Part shown: in pieces, positions 63,201 to 64,000 of the stretch
Layout of the letters: every line of letters begins with the position of its first letter
How positions within the stretch are numbered: the stretch's first letter is position 1
Origin: Pleodorina starrii
Taxonomy: Eukaryota > Chlorophyta > Chlorophyceae > Chlamydomonadales > Volvocaceae
Reading direction: 5' to 3'
DNA length: 64,000 bases
Assembly: GCA_030267565.1 (NCBI GenBank)
Contig: BRXU01000062.1
Coordinates: 159,634-223,633 of the forward strand
Program-made: the position numbers and the translations under genes
Notes under the pieces: model-generated
What the model was told of the DNA's origin: nothing
Databases searched by the model: none
The model's input: the letters and a program-made list of their open reading frames with translations, nothing else

Positions 63201-64000
63201 GCCGTCTCGATGTCGAGTATGATGAGGGCTGCCTGGTTGCTGTGAGTGCCGCCCCACACTCCACAGGGCCAGGTGGTAAAGGGTGTTGTCCCGGCTGTCC
63301 CGGCCGAGACGAAGGCAGTCTGCACAAGGTCTATCAGGTAGTCCACGTGCCGGCTGTAGGCGATTGCTGACGGCCTTGCAGACAAGCTTGTAATCGCATT
63401 GGAGCAGGGTGATGGGCCGGTAGCCTGCACAGGCTTGGCCGGGGCTCCTTTCCGTTAGTAGATGAGAGTGATGACCCCTTCGCGCCAGCTGAGCGGCAGG
63501 GAGTCGGCAACTGCGGCCCCGGACTCCACGGACCCCTGGGTGAAGGCTGCATTGGCTGCGGCGAGCTCAGCGGGCCCAGCAGCGGCCACATCACCCCCGA
63601 ACAACATACCATCATAAGGCAGGCCGTCCGAGCCAGGGGCGGTGCCATTCAGAACAGGATACAGAGTCGGCCGCAAGTTTGTCCAGCTGCATCTCGCCGG
63701 CCACTGGGGCTGCGTCCCAACTTCCCTGAGGGGATGGGGGAGCCACGGCGGAGGTGCTGCAGGAGCTGGTCTTGGGCTGTCAGGTCCACCTGCTCCACCC
63801 GGAACAGACCCGTGGGGCTTTCCACTGCTGTACATGGCGTGGGCCGCAGCTGTGATAGCGGCGGCCCCCACCCGGGTCACTGATGGAACCGGGAGGGGCT
63901 GACCCGGGACTGAGAGGTGGGTGACATGGCTCACCGGTGCACACCTCGCGTTCCGAGCTGGTGGAACCAGCCGGCACCTTGTCGCCATGCTGCTGTACGC
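60291..64000 (-). pseudogene. Mirror of copy 2 zf-RVT and RT (artefact arm)
   Basis: On the minus strand, in order: degraded zf-RVT (about 60291-61300), RT C-terminal half, the ADDT region and RT N-terminal part, ending near DAAYTQHGD at the window edge. The frame changes every 50-300 bp through single-base indels. The order and content equal copy 2 from 47230 to 50900. Confidence 0.8.

Larger units (their letters stand above)
55522..64000. other. Noisy inverted copy of about 47230-55470 (probable assembly artefact)
   Basis: Read in reverse complement, this stretch repeats in order the satellite array, the RT part of copy B, the poly(A) and 3' UTR of copy 2, then the zf-RVT and RT of copy 2. 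The last bases (near 64000) correspond to about 47230. Differences are dominated by scattered 1-2 base insertions and deletions that break every frame, and the right arm is about 3 percent longer than the left. That is the pattern of an uncorrected single long read. Confidence 0.85.

Noticed and set aside
60291..64000. A third, degraded LINE copy on the minus strand
   Set aside because: Its content, order and end points mirror copy 2 exactly, and its errors are read-type indels; it is treated as part of the fold-back artefact.
1..64000. CRISPR arrays, rRNA genes, functional tRNA genes and bacterial operons
   Set aside because: Tandem repeats here lack the repeat-spacer pattern. No rRNA motifs were noticed. 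The only tRNA-like sequences are the SINE heads. Gene structure is eukaryotic.

Overview
The window looks like nuclear DNA of a green alga, most likely a chlorophycean. The reasons are intron-rich coding DNA with GT-AG splice sites, GC-rich retrotransposons, a non-LTR element carrying two different endonucleases (the Dualen/RandI type known from Chlamydomonas), and a candidate TGTAA polyadenylation signal. No bacterial operons, rRNA genes or CRISPR arrays were seen. The species cannot be named from sequence alone.

Layout. Positions 1-9502 hold a Dualen-like non-LTR retrotransposon with one 3.1-kaa ORF: cysteine protease, APE endonuclease, reverse transcriptase (RT), RNase H, zinc knuckle and restriction-like endonuclease. 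It ends in an (ATT)n tail. Positions 9503-13264 are repeat-rich and largely non-coding. Positions 13265-23807 hold the only host-like gene I can support. It has 20 short, regularly phased exons forming ten copies of a roughly 58-residue Cys-containing module, followed by two exons for a calcineurin-like metallophosphoesterase. I do not recognise the module. Four-exon blocks of about 1.6 kb were duplicated with their introns. Positions 23808-26840 hold short repeats and a relic of a LINE 3' end.

Positions 26840-52537 are a nested stack of one L1-like LINE family (ORF1; ORF2 = APE, RT and a zf-RVT-type zinc finger; long G/T-rich 3' UTR ending in poly(A)). The host is a minus-strand copy (B), broken by two tRNA-derived SINE insertions, a 5'-truncated copy (C, itself hit by a 137-bp fragment F) and a near-complete plus-strand copy (copy 2, 42496-52023). 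Copy A (26840-35915) abuts the 3' UTR of B. From about 52555 an array of roughly 255-bp repeats begins.

From about 55472 to the window end the sequence is a noisy reverse complement of about 47230-55470. The turning point resembles a PacBio SMRTbell adapter. I read positions 55256-64000 as an uncorrected, missed-adapter long read left in the assembly rather than biology; genes and repeats there should not be counted twice.

The most interesting biology is the tandem two-exon module gene joined to a phosphoesterase. Next come the protease-bearing dual-endonuclease retrotransposon and the nested LINE/SINE cluster.
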